Shown here in pieces: positions 1-8,795 of a stretch of DNA of 64,000 nt. Every line of letters begins with the position of its first letter. The first letter of the stretch is position 1. Position numbers and translations under genes: made by a program. The notes under the pieces were generated by a model that made no database searches, was not told the origin of the DNA, and was given only the letters and a program-made list of their open reading frames with translations. Origin of the DNA: Syntrophobacterales bacterium (GTDB taxonomy: Bacteria > Desulfobacterota > Desulfobaccia > Desulfobaccales > 0-14-0-80-60-11); assembly GCA_023512475.1 (NCBI GenBank), contig JAILZL010000003.1, forward strand, positions 82,075 through 146,074, in the 5' to 3' direction.

Positions 1-1289
1 TCCAGGGGGCCCAGGCCGCGGCCGGGGTGCTGAAGAAGTTCTCCAGCTATGAGCGTCGCCGCCTCCTGGAAGCCCTGGTGGCCGGGGTGAAGGAGCGCCA
101 GGAGGAGTTCGCCCGCACCATCGTGGCGGAAGGGGGCAAACCCATCACCTACGCCCGGGCGGAGATGGCCCGGGGGGTGACCACCCTGACCCTGGCGGCG
201 GAGGAGGCGGCCCGCTTCGGGGGCGAGTTTCTGCCCCTGGACACCCTGCCCGCCACCAAGGGCCGTTTCGGCCTCACCCGGCGCTTTCCTTTGGGGCCGG
301 TTTTGGGCATCACCCCCTTCAACTTCCCCTTTAACCTCATGGCCCACAAGGTGGGGCCGGCTTTGGCCGCGGGCAACCCCATCCTTATCAAGCCCGCCTC
401 CGCCACGCCCCTCACCGCCCTGAAGCTGGCGGAGATCTATGAGGAAGTGGGCGGACCCCCCGGGGGCTTCCAGGTGCTCCCCAGCCCGGCGGCGGTGGCG
501 GAGCGGGCCGTGGCCGATGAGCGCCTCAAGGCCCTCACCTTCACCGGCAGCTCCCAGGTGGGCTGGCACCTGAAGAGCGTGGCCGGCCGGAAGCGGGTGC
601 TCCTGGAGCTGGGGGGGAATGCCGCCCTCATCGTGGATCAGGACGCCGACCTGAAAACCGCCGCCCACCGGGCCGCCATCGGCGGCTTCGCGCATGCTGG
701 GCAGGTGTGCATTGCGGTGCAGCGCCTCCTGGTTGTGGCCCCGGTATATGAGCGCTTCCGGGAGCTTTTCCTCGCCGCCGTCGGGGAGCTGGTCACCGGG
801 GATCCCGCCCGGGAGGAGACGGTGGTGGGGCCCCTCATCAATGACGAGGCGGCTACGCGGGTGCGGGCCTGGATCACCGAGGCCCTGGAGGGCGGGGCCC
901 GCCTCCTGGCCGGCGGCCTGGGGGAGGGCCGCCTCATCCCGCCCACCGTCCTGGAGAACGTCCGCCGGGAGATGAAGGTCTGGCGGGAGGAGATCTTCGG
1001 ACCGGTGGTCACCCTCACCCCCTGCCGGGATTTCGCCCAGGCCCTGGCGTTGGCCAATGATTCCGTCTATGGCCTCCAGGCCGGGGTCTTCACCCGCAAC
1101 CTGACCCACGCCTGGCAGGCCTTTGAGGAGCTGGAGGTGGGTGGGGTGATCCTCAATGACGCGCCGGTCTTCCGGGTGGACCACATGCCCTACGGCGGCG
1201 TCAAGGCCTCGGGGCTGGGCCGGGAGGGGGTGCGCCTGGCCATGGAGGAACTGAGCGAACTGCGCCTACTGGCCCTGAAGCCGGAATGA
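1..1289 (+). CDS. NAD(P)-dependent aldehyde dehydrogenase, 5' partial
   Basis: Member of the aldehyde dehydrogenase superfamily, which oxidises an aldehyde to the acid with NAD(P)+. The frame is open back to the window edge, so the true start lies outside; about 428 residues are visible against a usual 450-490. Seen in order: a cofactor-binding stretch (ITPFNFPFN, then KPASATP), FTGSSQVG, the general-base motif LELGGN near 601-620, and the catalytic cysteine in GQVCIAVQR (codon 708-710). The C-terminal PYGGVKASGLGREG motif closes the fold. The sequence looks most like the lactaldehyde/GapN-type branch, but the substrate cannot be told. It ends 31 bases before the nitrilase gene and may share its transcript. 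Confidence 0.93.
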   Translation, partial: QGAQAAAGVLKKFSSYERRRLLEALVAGVKERQEEFARTIVAEGGKPITYARAEMARGVTTLTLAAEEAARFGGEFLPLDTLPATKGRFGLTRRFPLGPVLGITPFNFPFNLMAHKVGPALAAGNPILIKPASATPLTALKLAEIYEEVGGPPGGFQVLPSPAAVAERAVADERLKALTFTGSSQVGWHLKSVAGRKRVLLELGGNAALIVDQDADLKTAAHRAAIGGFAHAGQVCIAVQRLLVVAPVYERFRELFLAAVGELVTGDPAREETVVGPLINDEAATRVRAWITEALEGGARLLAGGLGEGRLIPPTVLENVRREMKVWREEIFGPVVTLTPCRDFAQALALANDSVYGLQAGVFTRNLTHAWQAFEELEVGGVILNDAPVFRVDHMPYGGVKASGLGREGVRLAMEELSELRLLALKPE

Positions 1290-1320
1290 GGGGCCCAAGG
1301 GAGCCCCACACGCACGGGAG

Positions 1321-2130
1321 ATGGCTATGTTAGTGGCGGCGGTGCAGATGCAGTCCACCGCGGAGATGGCGGCCAACCTGGCCGCGGCCCGGGAACTGGT
1401 GCAGGAGGCGGCGGCCCATGGGGCCATGCTGGTGGCCCTGCCGGAGCACTTTGCCTATCTGGGCCCGGAGGAGGCCGCGCCCCCGTCGGCCCAGCCCCTC
1501 ACCGGGCCCCTGGTGCAGGAATTCGGAGAACTGGCCCGGCAGCTGGGGATTTTTCTGTTGTTGGGCTCCTTTCCGGAGACCACCGACCCCGGGCGCCTGC
1601 CCTACAACACCAGCGTCTTTCTGGCGCCGGACGGCAAGGTGCTGGCGGCCTACCGCAAGATCCACCTCTTTGATGTGGAGCTGACGGACGGGCCCCGCTA
1701 CCAGGAGTCCCGATCCGTGCGGCCGGGCCATGAGCTGGTGGTGGCGCCCATTCCCCGCACGCCCTTCCTGGCGGGGATGTCCATCTGCTATGATCTGCGC
1801 TTTCCGGAGCTCTATCGGGCACTGTCCGCCCAGGGGGCCGATCTCTTCTTCATCCCCGCGGCCTTCACCCTCACCACCGGCCGGGATCATTGGGAGGTAT
1901 TGGTCAGGGCCCGGGCCATCGAGAACCTGGCCTACGTGGTGGCCCCGGCGCAATGGGGCCGGCACTCCCCGGGGAGAACGAGCTATGGCCGCTCCCTGAT
2001 CGTGGATCCCTGGGGCACGGTGCTGGCCCAGGCCCCGGACGGCCAGGGGGTGATTTACGCCGAGCTGAACCACCAGCGCCTCACCCGCCTGCGCCAGGAA
2101 CTCCCCTGCCTGAAACACCGCCGCCTGTAA
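1321..2130 (+). CDS. carbon-nitrogen hydrolase (Nit1-like amidase)
   Basis: Nitrilase-superfamily enzyme of 269 residues, the usual length. The catalytic triad is visible: Glu42 in LPEHF, Lys113 in YRKIHLFD and Cys156 in SICYDLRFPELYR. The YDLRFPELYR context and the IDP-like end (DPWGTVLAQAPDGQGVIYAEL) are typical of Nit1/omega-amidase-like proteins, which hydrolyse deaminated glutathione or alpha-keto acid amides as metabolite repair. The start ATG at 1321 follows CACGGGAG, a fair ribosome site. It lies 31 bases behind the aldehyde dehydrogenase, probably the same transcript. The family call is firm; the exact substrate is inferred. Confidence 0.9.
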   Translation: MAMLVAAVQMQSTAEMAANLAAARELVQEAAAHGAMLVALPEHFAYLGPEEAAPPSAQPLTGPLVQEFGELARQLGIFLLLGSFPETTDPGRLPYNTSVFLAPDGKVLAAYRKIHLFDVELTDGPRYQESRSVRPGHELVVAPIPRTPFLAGMSICYDLRFPELYRALSAQGADLFFIPAAFTLTTGRDHWEVLVRARAIENLAYVVAPAQWGRHSPGRTSYGRSLIVDPWGTVLAQAPDGQGVIYAELNHQRLTRLRQELPCLKHRRL

Positions 2131-2234
2131 GGGGGACATGGAGGGGCAGAGCCGGGGGACCGGAGGCCCCTCTTTTTCCCCGGCGGCCCGCCTTCCTCGA
2201 AGACCGGGGAGATGGAGGCCGGGCCCTCCCCAGA

Positions 2235-2264
2235 CAAAAAAGGCAGGAGGGGTCGCCTCCTGCC
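2235..2264 (-). terminator. rho-independent terminator of the sigma factor-dksA operon
   Basis: A perfect 9-bp stem (GGCAGGAGG / CCTCCTGCC) with a 5-base loop is followed on the minus strand by six T residues (A-run 2236-2241 on the plus strand). It lies 23 bases past the dksA stop. Confidence 0.85.
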
Positions 2265-2287
2265 CGTCATGGTGGGGTGGTGGGTCC

Positions 2288-2677
2288 TCAGCGCACGGCC
2301 GCGGCCTTGGCCAGCTTCTCCTTCAGGGACATGCAGGCGCGACAGAAGGGGGTTTCGGGCATGACCTCCAGGCGCCGGGGTTCGATGGGCTGGCCGCAGG
2401 ATTCGCACAGGCCGTAGGTGCCGTTTTCCAGGCGCTGCAGGGCCTCCTCGATGGCCTCCAGCTCCTGGCGTTTGGGCCCCAGGAGGGTGAGCTGGGTTTC
2501 GGCCAGGAGGCTCACCGTGGCCTGGTCCTCTTCATCCCGGGCGGTGGAGAGCATTTCCTGGTAGCCGTCGCCGATGTTGCTCCGGAGCTGATCCTTGACC
2601 TCCTGCCAGAGGCGCCGTTTGCGCTCCAGAAGCCGCTCTTTCACTTCCGCCAATTTTTCCGCGTTCGGTCCTGCCAT
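2288..2677 (-). CDS. dksA: DksA/TraR-family transcription factor
   Basis: A 129-residue RNA polymerase secondary-channel protein that works with ppGpp in the stringent response. The N-terminal half is a long coiled coil whose tip carries the active pattern D48-x-x-D51-x-A53 (within DEEDQAT), as in working DksA. A four-cysteine zinc finger follows (C91, C94, C112, C115; CESCGQ and CRAC). A strong AAGGAG lies 5 bases before the ATG. It sits 43 bases behind the sigma factor gene on the same strand and ahead of a strong terminator, so the two are probably cotranscribed. Confidence 0.93.
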   Translation of the reverse strand: MAGPNAEKLAEVKERLLERKRRLWQEVKDQLRSNIGDGYQEMLSTARDEEDQATVSLLAETQLTLLGPKRQELEAIEEALQRLENGTYGLCESCGQPIEPRRLEVMPETPFCRACMSLKEKLAKAAAVR

Positions 2678-2720
2678 CCGTGCTCCTTTGTCAAGGGGCC
2701 AGGGCCACTGGCCGCCGGGC

Positions 2721-4016
2721 TTACTCCAGGAAGTCCTCCAGGGCAGCCTTCCGGGTGGGATGTTTCAGGCGCTTGAGGGCCTTTTTCTCGATCTGGCGGA
2801 TGCGCTCCCGGGAGACCTTGAAGGCCCGGCCGATCTCCTCCAGGGTGTGCTCCACCTCGTCGCCGATGCCGAAGCGCATCTTCATGATCTTCTCTTCCCG
2901 CTGGGTGAGGGTGTTGAGGATGAGGGCCGTCTTCTGGGTCAGCTCGGACTCCAGAATGCCCTCATAGGGGGAGACGGCCTTGTCGTTCTTGATGAAATCG
3001 CCCAGGCGGTCCCCCTCGTCCCCCACCGGGGTCTCCAGGGAGATGAGCTCATCGGACAGATTGGTGACCATGAGGATCTTGTCCTCGCTCACCCCGGAGC
3101 GCTCGGAGATCTCCTTGAGGGTGGGCTCCCGGCCCAGCTCCTTGAGGAGGTCGTAGAAGGCCCGGTAGCAGCGGTTGCGGATCTCCTGGAGGTGCACCGG
3201 AATCCGGATGGTCCGGGTCTTGTCGTAGATGGCCCGGGTGATGGTCTGCCGGATCCACCAGGAGGCGAAGGTGCTCAGCCGGTAGCCGGTGGTGTAGTCA
3301 TAGCGGGTCACCGCCTTCATCAGCCCCAGGTTGCCTTCCTGGATGAGGTCCGAGAAGGTGAGACCCCGGTGCAGGTACTTTTTGGCGATGCTCACCACCA
3401 GGCGCAGGTTGGCCTTGATCATCTTGTCCCGGGCCTCGGTGACCTCGGCCTCGGTGGCCTGGATGCGCTCCGCCAGCTCCCGGATCTCCGCGTCCTCCGG
3501 ATGCTGCTTGAGATAGCGCTGCAGCGTCTGGTGAATGAGGCGGAAGAGTTTCTCCTTGGCCTGGGCGCTCTTTTCCGGCGCCTGGAACCAGGCCTCCACC
3601 TTCTTCTGCAGGTACTTGATCTCCTCCAGGTCGGATTTCACCCCCAGGACGAACTGCAGGACGGCCTCCTGACCGTGCTTGATGATGCGCCCCAGCTCCC
3701 GCTCCTCTTCCGGGGTGAGGATGGAGTAGCGCAGCATCTCCCGGAAATACGCGGCCACCAGGCCTTCATGTTCGGGGATCTCTTCGGCTTCCAGGCCCTC
3801 TTCCAGGGCCCCCTCGGGGAGCTCCTCCTCCAGGCCATAGGGCGTCAGGGCGAACTGGTCCGTCACTTCCAGCTCCTCTTCGGGGGCGAGGTCGTAGTTC
3901 TCCCGAAAGGAGAGGTCCCCCTCCTCCTCGGGGATGAAGTAGGAGAGCTGATCGTAGGCAATGAGATCATTGCCGGGGTTCAGGTCCAAAAACTTTTTCA
4001 GATACTCTTTTTCCAT
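2721..4016 (-). CDS. sigma-70 family RNA polymerase sigma factor (RpoD/RpoS-like)
   Basis: Group 1 or 2 sigma factor of 431 residues. An acidic, low-complexity N-terminus (about 28-85) replaces a classical region 1.1. Region 1.2 is near 85-110, followed by a non-conserved insert to about 195. Region 2 runs about 196-268 (DLIQEGNLGLMKAV, then STFASWWIRQTITRAI for -10 recognition), region 3 about 270-345, and region 4 about 365-428 with the helix-turn-helix TLEEIGRAFKVSRERIRQIE. It is shorter than the 570-620 residues usual for deltaproteobacterial RpoD, so it may be a second sigma (RpoS-like) rather than the housekeeping one; the sequence alone does not settle this. A near-consensus promoter lies upstream. 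Confidence 0.9.
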   Translation of the reverse strand: MEKEYLKKFLDLNPGNDLIAYDQLSYFIPEEEGDLSFRENYDLAPEEELEVTDQFALTPYGLEEELPEGALEEGLEAEEIPEHEGLVAAYFREMLRYSILTPEEERELGRIIKHGQEAVLQFVLGVKSDLEEIKYLQKKVEAWFQAPEKSAQAKEKLFRLIHQTLQRYLKQHPEDAEIRELAERIQATEAEVTEARDKMIKANLRLVVSIAKKYLHRGLTFSDLIQEGNLGLMKAVTRYDYTTGYRLSTFASWWIRQTITRAIYDKTRTIRIPVHLQEIRNRCYRAFYDLLKELGREPTLKEISERSGVSEDKILMVTNLSDELISLETPVGDEGDRLGDFIKNDKAVSPYEGILESELTQKTALILNTLTQREEKIMKMRFGIGDEVEHTLEEIGRAFKVSRERIRQIEKKALKRLKHPTRKAALEDFLE

Positions 4017-4067
4017 AGATATCTGGGCGGGTGCCCTGCCTCACAGGTGAAGTCAATCAAAACTCCA

Positions 4068-4095
4068 ATTTTAAATTGTTTAGATTCCTTGTCAA
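4068..4095 (-). promoter_or_regulatory. sigma-70 promoter of the sigma factor gene
   Basis: On the minus strand TTGACA (4095-4090) and TAAAAT (4073-4068) are spaced by 16 bases in an unusually AT-rich patch. The predicted start near 4061 gives a leader of about 45 bases to the ATG at 4016. Confidence 0.75.
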
Positions 4096-4267
4096 GGGAA
4101 AAATTAATCCCCCTCCGCCCACTTATCGGCACAGGGGTTCAGTTATAAAATAATTCGTGCATACGCCCTGTCAAGACATCCCTCAGGCTTGACCGGAGGC
4201 CCACCCAGGGATAGGATGAGGCCAGGGTCGGGCCCGGCTCTCCGGCCGCGGCCCGCAGGGAGGCCGT

Positions 4268-5257
4268 ATGGAGCATCGCTTCCTCCGGGAGCTGAAGGAC
4301 GGGGAGGTGGTGAAGCAGTGTTTCCTGCTGCGCCGCTTCGAGGCCCGGGCCTACGGCGAGGGCAAGGTGCGCTGGGACCTGGAACTGGCGGACCGCAGCG
4401 GCGTGATGAGAGCCGTGGTCTGGGACGACGTCATCGCCAAATGCCCCGGGCCCCTGACCCCGGGGGAACCGGTGGCGGTCAAAGGTCAGGTGACCACCTA
4501 CCGCCAGGAGCTGCAGCTGCGGGTGGACTTCATCAGCATGGTGGCGGATCTCAAGGCCCGGGGCCGGGATCCGGGCTGCGATCTGGACCTGCTCCTCTTT
4601 GCCACCCCTTATGACCGGGAGACCCTGTGGCGGGAGCTCAACGAGCTGGCCCTCACCCACCTGCGTCCCCCCTTACAGGAGCTGGTGCTCCACCTCCTGA
4701 CGGTGTATGAGCCCGAATTTCAAACCCATCCGGCGGCCCGGAAGAATCATCACCCCTATCTTGGGGGCCTCCTGGAGCACACCTGGAGCCTCACCCGCCT
4801 GGCCCTGCAGGTGCTGGAGGTCTACCCCTGGCTGCACCGGGACCTGGTGCTGGCGGGGGTGATCCTCCATGATGTGGGCAAGCTCAAGGAGTTCACCCGG
4901 CCGGCGGCCCCGGAGCTCACCCCGGCGGGGGGCCTGGTGGGGCACATCGCCCTGGGCTGGGAGATGGTGCGCACCGCCGCCCGGGAGATCGGCTTTCCGG
5001 ACGAGGAGCTCCTGTTGCAGTTGGAACACATCCTTCTTTCCCATCACGGCTCCCTGGAGAACGGCTCGCCGGTGCCGCCCCGGACTCCGGAGGCCCTGCT
5101 GGTGCACTACCTGGACGACCTGGACGCCAAGCTGAAGATGATGCAGGACCACCTGGAGGGGGACTCGACCCCCGGCCCCTTCACCTCCTGGCACAGCCTT
5201 CTGGAGCGGCGGCTCTTCAAGCCCCGGGTGCGGCTGGAGGAAGGGGAGGAGATTTAA
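4268..5257 (+). CDS. OB-fold plus HD-domain nuclease, YhaM-like
   Basis: A 329-residue protein with an N-terminal OB-fold nucleic-acid-binding domain (about 13-95, WDLELADRSGVMRAVVWDD) and a C-terminal HD domain (about 160-300). The metal ligands are visible: H171 in GGLLEHT, H201-D202 in ILHDVGKLKEF, and a later H-H pair in ILLSHHGSLE. This is the layout of the YhaM/CBF1 3'-to-5' exoribonucleases. It is divergent from the sigma factor gene. The AT-rich 250-base gap holds the sigma-gene promoter; for this gene only a weak TATAAA at 4144 is seen. The family is confident; the RNA or DNA substrate is inferred. Confidence 0.85.
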   Translation: MEHRFLRELKDGEVVKQCFLLRRFEARAYGEGKVRWDLELADRSGVMRAVVWDDVIAKCPGPLTPGEPVAVKGQVTTYRQELQLRVDFISMVADLKARGRDPGCDLDLLLFATPYDRETLWRELNELALTHLRPPLQELVLHLLTVYEPEFQTHPAARKNHHPYLGGLLEHTWSLTRLALQVLEVYPWLHRDLVLAGVILHDVGKLKEFTRPAAPELTPAGGLVGHIALGWEMVRTAAREIGFPDEELLLQLEHILLSHHGSLENGSPVPPRTPEALLVHYLDDLDAKLKMMQDHLEGDSTPGPFTSWHSLLERRLFKPRVRLEEGEEI

Positions 5258-5279
5258 CCGGGACAGACGCCGACATGCA

Positions 5280-5308
5280 TTGACGCCGGCGGCACCGCCC
5301 CTTATGTT
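5280..5308 (+). promoter_or_regulatory. probable promoter of the first tandem usp gene
   Basis: TTGACG (5280-5285) and TATGTT (5303-5308) with a 17-base spacer, giving a leader of about 60 bases to the ATG at 5373. Confidence 0.55.
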
Positions 5309-5372
5309 ATGGACAAATATGTCAGTGAACCCGGGCGGCGACCCGCATGTCACCCTGGAAGGAGGAACGGCG

Positions 5373-5855
5373 ATGTTCAAGAAGATCCTGGTACCCCTGG
5401 ATGGCTCCGCCCTGGCAGCCAAGATTCTCCCTCAGGTGGTGGATCTGGCCAAGGCGCACCAGGCCCATGTGACTCTGCTCTATGTCTATTATCCCCAGGT
5501 GGCGGAGGCCACTCCGGGCGTGATCCAGGAGGCGCTGGCCCAGGAACGCAAAAGCTGCGAGCTGTTTCTGGCCGAGACCGCCAGGAACCTGAAGGACCAG
5601 GGGCTGTCAGTGGACTTTGCCTGCGTGGAGGGCCAGCCCGCCCGGGAGATCATCGGCTACGCCGACAAAAACGGCTATGACCTCATCGCCATGGCCACCC
5701 ACGGCAAGGGCGAAGTGGCCTGGGTGCTGGGGAGCACCGCGGAAAAGGTGGTCACCCACGCCACGGTACCGGTGCTGCTCTACCGGGTCATGGAGGCCAA
5801 ACCGCCGGTGACCAAGGAGGAATTTGACGAGCTGATGCTCCGGGGCCTGCCGTAA
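5373..5855 (+). CDS. universal stress protein, UspA family (tandem copy 1)
   Basis: A 160-residue single-domain Usp. It opens with the family start MFKKILVPLDGS and has a glycine-rich nucleotide-binding stretch near the C-terminus (ATHGKGEVAWVLGSTAEK), so it probably binds ATP. The ATG at 5373 is chosen over an upstream in-frame start because AAGGAGGAACGGCG lies just before it and the fold begins there. A 15-residue tail after the beta-alpha core (KPPVTKEEFDELM) is shared with the next gene. The two genes are tandem paralogues, each with its own promoter. The likely role is stress or energy-limitation survival in the cytoplasm; the exact partner is unknown. Confidence 0.93.
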   Translation: MFKKILVPLDGSALAAKILPQVVDLAKAHQAHVTLLYVYYPQVAEATPGVIQEALAQERKSCELFLAETARNLKDQGLSVDFACVEGQPAREIIGYADKNGYDLIAMATHGKGEVAWVLGSTAEKVVTHATVPVLLYRVMEAKPPVTKEEFDELMLRGLP

Positions 5856-5945
5856 TCGGCCCGGCCCTCAGGACCGCGTCCCGGAAAACCAGGAGGCGTT
5901 CCCGTTAAATGCAATATTTCACAAGAATTTTCCGCCAAGATTCCG

Positions 5946-5974
5946 TTGACAGGCTGGGGTTTTTGTCTTAGGCT
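5946..5974 (+). promoter_or_regulatory. probable promoter of the second tandem usp gene
   Basis: TTGACA (5946-5951), a 17-base spacer, then TAGGCT (5969-5974). The -35 is perfect and the -10 keeps the T-A-T anchor positions. The leader would be about 70 bases. Confidence 0.5.
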
Positions 5975-6048
5975 GGCAGGCAATCGGACGGGACCGGACG
6001 GGTGGGCCCGGCCTTCAGCACGAGATCACCATAAACCAGGAGGATGGA

Positions 6049-6519
6049 ATGTTTAACAAGATTTTGGTCCCGTTGGATGGATCGGATCTGGCTGCCAAAA
6101 TCCTCCCGCAGGTGGTGGAATTGGCCAAGACCTTCAAGTCCCAGGTCACCCTCCTCCATGTCTGCCACACGGAGGCCTTCGGCGTCAGCGAGGCCGCCCC
6201 GGGAGTCATCGAGACGGCCCCGGTGGCGGAAAAGAAGGCCTGCGAGGCCTTCCTCTCCAAGGTCGGGGCGGATCTCAAGGCCCAGGGGATCAACGTCGAC
6301 TGGGCCTGCGTGGAGGGGGTGCCGGCCCGGGAGATCATCGGCTACGCCGACAAAAACGGCTATGATCTCATCGCCATGGCCACCCACGGCAAGGGCGAAG
6401 TGGCCTGGGTGCTGGGGAGCACCGCGGAAAAGGTGGTCTCCCACGCCACGGTGCCGGTCCTGCTCTTCCGGGTGATGGAGTTCAAACCGCCGGTGCTGAA
6501 AGAGGAATTCTTCCTGTAA
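6049..6519 (+). CDS. universal stress protein, UspA family (tandem copy 2)
   Basis: A 156-residue Usp, close paralogue of the gene 190 bases upstream (same MFxKILVPLDGSxLAAKILPQVV opening and KPPVxKEEF tail). It has a strong AGGAGGATGGA ribosome site. The segment 6326-6438 matches 5641-5753 with a single visible mismatch in 113 bases, while the first halves of the genes differ clearly, which suggests gene conversion of the nucleotide-binding half. A strong terminator follows, so this gene ends its transcript. Confidence 0.93.
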   Translation: MFNKILVPLDGSDLAAKILPQVVELAKTFKSQVTLLHVCHTEAFGVSEAAPGVIETAPVAEKKACEAFLSKVGADLKAQGINVDWACVEGVPAREIIGYADKNGYDLIAMATHGKGEVAWVLGSTAEKVVSHATVPVLLFRVMEFKPPVLKEEFFL

Positions 6520-6559
6520 ATCCCGTGGCTGTCTCTCTGCCGGGGCGGAAGGCCTGCCG

Positions 6560-6587
6560 GGCCGGGGTGATCCCCGGCCTTTTTTTT
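6560..6587 (+). terminator. rho-independent terminator after usp copy 2
   Basis: An 8-bp stem GGCCGGGG / CCCCGGCC with loop TGAT, followed directly by eight T residues (6580-6587). Confidence 0.92.
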
Positions 6588-6603
6588 CAGGATCATGCGG
6601 GGG

Positions 6604-7923
6604 TCAGGCCGGGGGGCCGGGGGGCAGGAGGAGGTCTTTCAGGCTCAGGCGGGCCAGGTCCCGGGGCCAGGACTTCTCCCGGAGGAATCTGAGCGCCGCC
6701 GCCACTTGGGGCGCCTCCTCCGCCAGCCGGGCCAGCTGGCCGGCCCGTCCCCGGCCCACGCGGGCCAGGACCTCCCCCACCAAGAGCTGCTCCGGGGGGA
6801 TGGCCGGCACCAGGACGCCGTCTCCCAGGTGGCCGTTGGCCTCCAGCACCAGGCCGCAGTCCACCAGGGCCGCCACCGCCCGCCGCCCCTCCTCCTCCGG
6901 CCCCGCCGCCAGCGTCAGCTCCACCTCCTGGCGGGTCAAGAGGGCCTCCCGGGCCAGATACGGCCGGCAGATGAGGAGCAGGGCCGTCAGGGCCAGGTAC
7001 TCATCCACCGGTTCCGGCTCGGCCCCGGCAATCCGGCGGGCGGCGCTCAATCGGCTCAGATGCTGACAGGCGCAGGCGATCTCATTGCCGAACAGCACCA
7101 CCAGCCAGCTCCAGAAGATCCACATCACCAAAAAGAGCAGGTGATGGAGGGCGCCGTAGATGGCGTTGTAGTAAGTGGCCATGCCCTGAAACCAGGCGAA
7201 GACGGCGTGGGCCCCCTGCCACAGGGTGCCGCCCAGGATGCCCCCCAAAAGGGCCGCCGGAAACCGCACCCGGGTGTTGGGCATCACCAGATAGATGAAG
7301 GTGAAGGCCACCCACAGCAGCCCCAGGGACAACAGGGAGGAGGTGATGCCGAACAGGGCCTCAGGCATGAAGGACGACAGAAAGCGCCGCAGATCCGGCT
7401 GGCTCAGCAGGCCGCTGGTCACAGACAGCCCCACCGCCATCAGGAGGGGGAGGAGGAGAAAGATGCTGAGATAATCGCTGAGCCGCCGGCTCCAGGGCCG
7501 GATGCGGGACACCTGCCAGGTGGTGTTGAAGGCCGCCTCCACGTCGGACATCAGAAGGATGAGGGCGGCCAAAAGCCAGATGACCCCGAAGACCCCCAGG
7601 GAGGCCACCTGGGTGCCCTCCACGTATTCCAGGATCTGGAGGGCGAACTCATGGGAGCCCGGGGAGAGGCGGTCCATGAGATGCGCCGCCAGCAGCCGCT
7701 GGATTCCCAGACTCTTGAGGATGGCAAAGAGCAGGGCCAACAGCGGGATGAGGGCCAGGATGGTGACATAGGCCAGGGAGGCGGCCGTGAGATACGAGCG
7801 GTGGCGCACCAGACCCTGCAGGGCCAGCACCACCAGGCGCAGGGCCAGTTTGGCGGGGCGGTCCTCCCCCAGCCACAGGCGGGTGCGCACATATTCCTGG
7901 CTGCGGGCGATGAGATCGTACAC
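6604..7923 (-). CDS. YihY/BrkB-family inner-membrane protein
   Basis: A 439-residue integral membrane protein. The YihY domain (about 25-290) has six hydrophobic segments and the signature AASLAYVTILALIPLLALLFAI near residue 50. A conserved AALIWGG-like region appears as AALLGGILGGTLWQ, and FLVMWIFWSWLVVLFGNEIAC marks the last helix. The remaining 140 residues are soluble and look like a winged-helix tail found in longer members (LTRQEVELTLAAGPEEEGRRAVAALVDCGLV). The family was once mis-called RNase BN; its function is still unsettled. It converges on the usp terminator. Its start lies 38 bases downstream of the lipoprotein gene, so the two may be one transcript. Confidence 0.88.
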   Translation of the reverse strand: MYDLIARSQEYVRTRLWLGEDRPAKLALRLVVLALQGLVRHRSYLTAASLAYVTILALIPLLALLFAILKSLGIQRLLAAHLMDRLSPGSHEFALQILEYVEGTQVASLGVFGVIWLLAALILLMSDVEAAFNTTWQVSRIRPWSRRLSDYLSIFLLLPLLMAVGLSVTSGLLSQPDLRRFLSSFMPEALFGITSSLLSLGLLWVAFTFIYLVMPNTRVRFPAALLGGILGGTLWQGAHAVFAWFQGMATYYNAIYGALHHLLFLVMWIFWSWLVVLFGNEIACACQHLSRLSAARRIAGAEPEPVDEYLALTALLLICRPYLAREALLTRQEVELTLAAGPEEEGRRAVAALVDCGLVLEANGHLGDGVLVPAIPPEQLLVGEVLARVGRGRAGQLARLAEEAPQVAAALRFLREKSWPRDLARLSLKDLLLPPGPPA

Positions 7924-7960
7924 GCGTCTTGGGCCTCGGTGCTGCAGCCTCCCTCCGCCC

Positions 7961-8626
7961 TTACGGGCGCTTCAGATCCCTCAGGCGGGGATCATCCTCC
8001 CGCAGCTCCACCGTCACGGCCTTACCGGTATTCAGGCCCAGCTTTTCCAGGGCCGCCACCAGGAGGGGGTCCACCGCCTGGCGCAGATCCCCGGTGGTGC
8101 CGGAGCTGCGGGCCTCCCCCACCCACAGGGGGCGGGAGGTCTTTTTCTCCCGGTAGTCCCGGCCGGCCACCACGTTGAGGAGGACCCAGCACTCATAGAC
8201 GGCGGCGGTGGAGTAGGTGGTGAAGCCCGGCCAGAAAAAGACGTACCCGCCGTGCCAGAAGCGGCCGGCCCCCACCCCAAAGCTCCACTCCGGCGAGATC
8301 ACGGTGCGGGCGGCCCCCGGGCCGATGCCGTAAGTGAACAGCATCACGAAGTCCGCCTGTTCACACGGCGCCAGCCCAAAGCCCCTGCGGCTGAGCAGGC
8401 GTTCAAGCTTGGCCTTGATCTCCCGCTCCAGCAGGGGATTGGGCGCCTGGGGGTTTTCCGCCACGCAGAAGCGGGCCCCCGGCGCCAGATGCACCACCGC
8501 GGCGGGGTCGGTATAGCCGTTCACCGACACCGGCAGGGTGGCGGCACAGCCCGTCAGGCTGATTAGGAGCAGGCCAATCAGGCCTGGGAGCCAAAGGCGG
8601 GTCTGGTAGCTCTTGGTATCCGGCAT
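7961..8626 (-). CDS. lipoprotein, DUF4136-like
   Basis: A 221-residue predicted lipoprotein: a short basic start, a hydrophobic stretch (LWLPGLIGLLLISLTGC) and a lipobox LTGC with Cys27 as the acylated residue. The ATG at 8626 is chosen over an upstream in-frame start because the signal peptide then has normal length and GGAG lies upstream. The mature part (a 7-residue ADFVMLFTYGIG strand, aromatic glycine-rich middle, then ALEKLGLN near the end) resembles DUF4136 lipoproteins, a family of unknown function. Probably anchored in the outer or inner membrane facing the periplasm. Confidence 0.75.
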   Translation of the reverse strand: MPDTKSYQTRLWLPGLIGLLLISLTGCAATLPVSVNGYTDPAAVVHLAPGARFCVAENPQAPNPLLEREIKAKLERLLSRRGFGLAPCEQADFVMLFTYGIGPGAARTVISPEWSFGVGAGRFWHGGYVFFWPGFTTYSTAAVYECWVLLNVVAGRDYREKKTSRPLWVGEARSSGTTGDLRQAVDPLLVAALEKLGLNTGKAVTVELREDDPRLRDLKRP

Positions 8627-8795
8627 GTAAAGTTTCTCCACAACCAGGCCCTCAGGATAGGCCGGGGACGGAGGGGGGCGCAAGGACGCCCGGGCTCCAG
8701 CATCTGTCTCCTTCCGTCTTGCCCCCGCTCTTGAGGGCAGGGGCGCAGAAAGGCGGGCGCTTCCGGCCCTCCGGGAAGAACACTCCTTCCCCGCC

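Noticed and set aside
5280..5372. Universal stress protein starting at 5280
   Set aside because: This region is the promoter and leader; the Usp fold begins at MFKKILVPLDGS (5373) after AAGGAGG.
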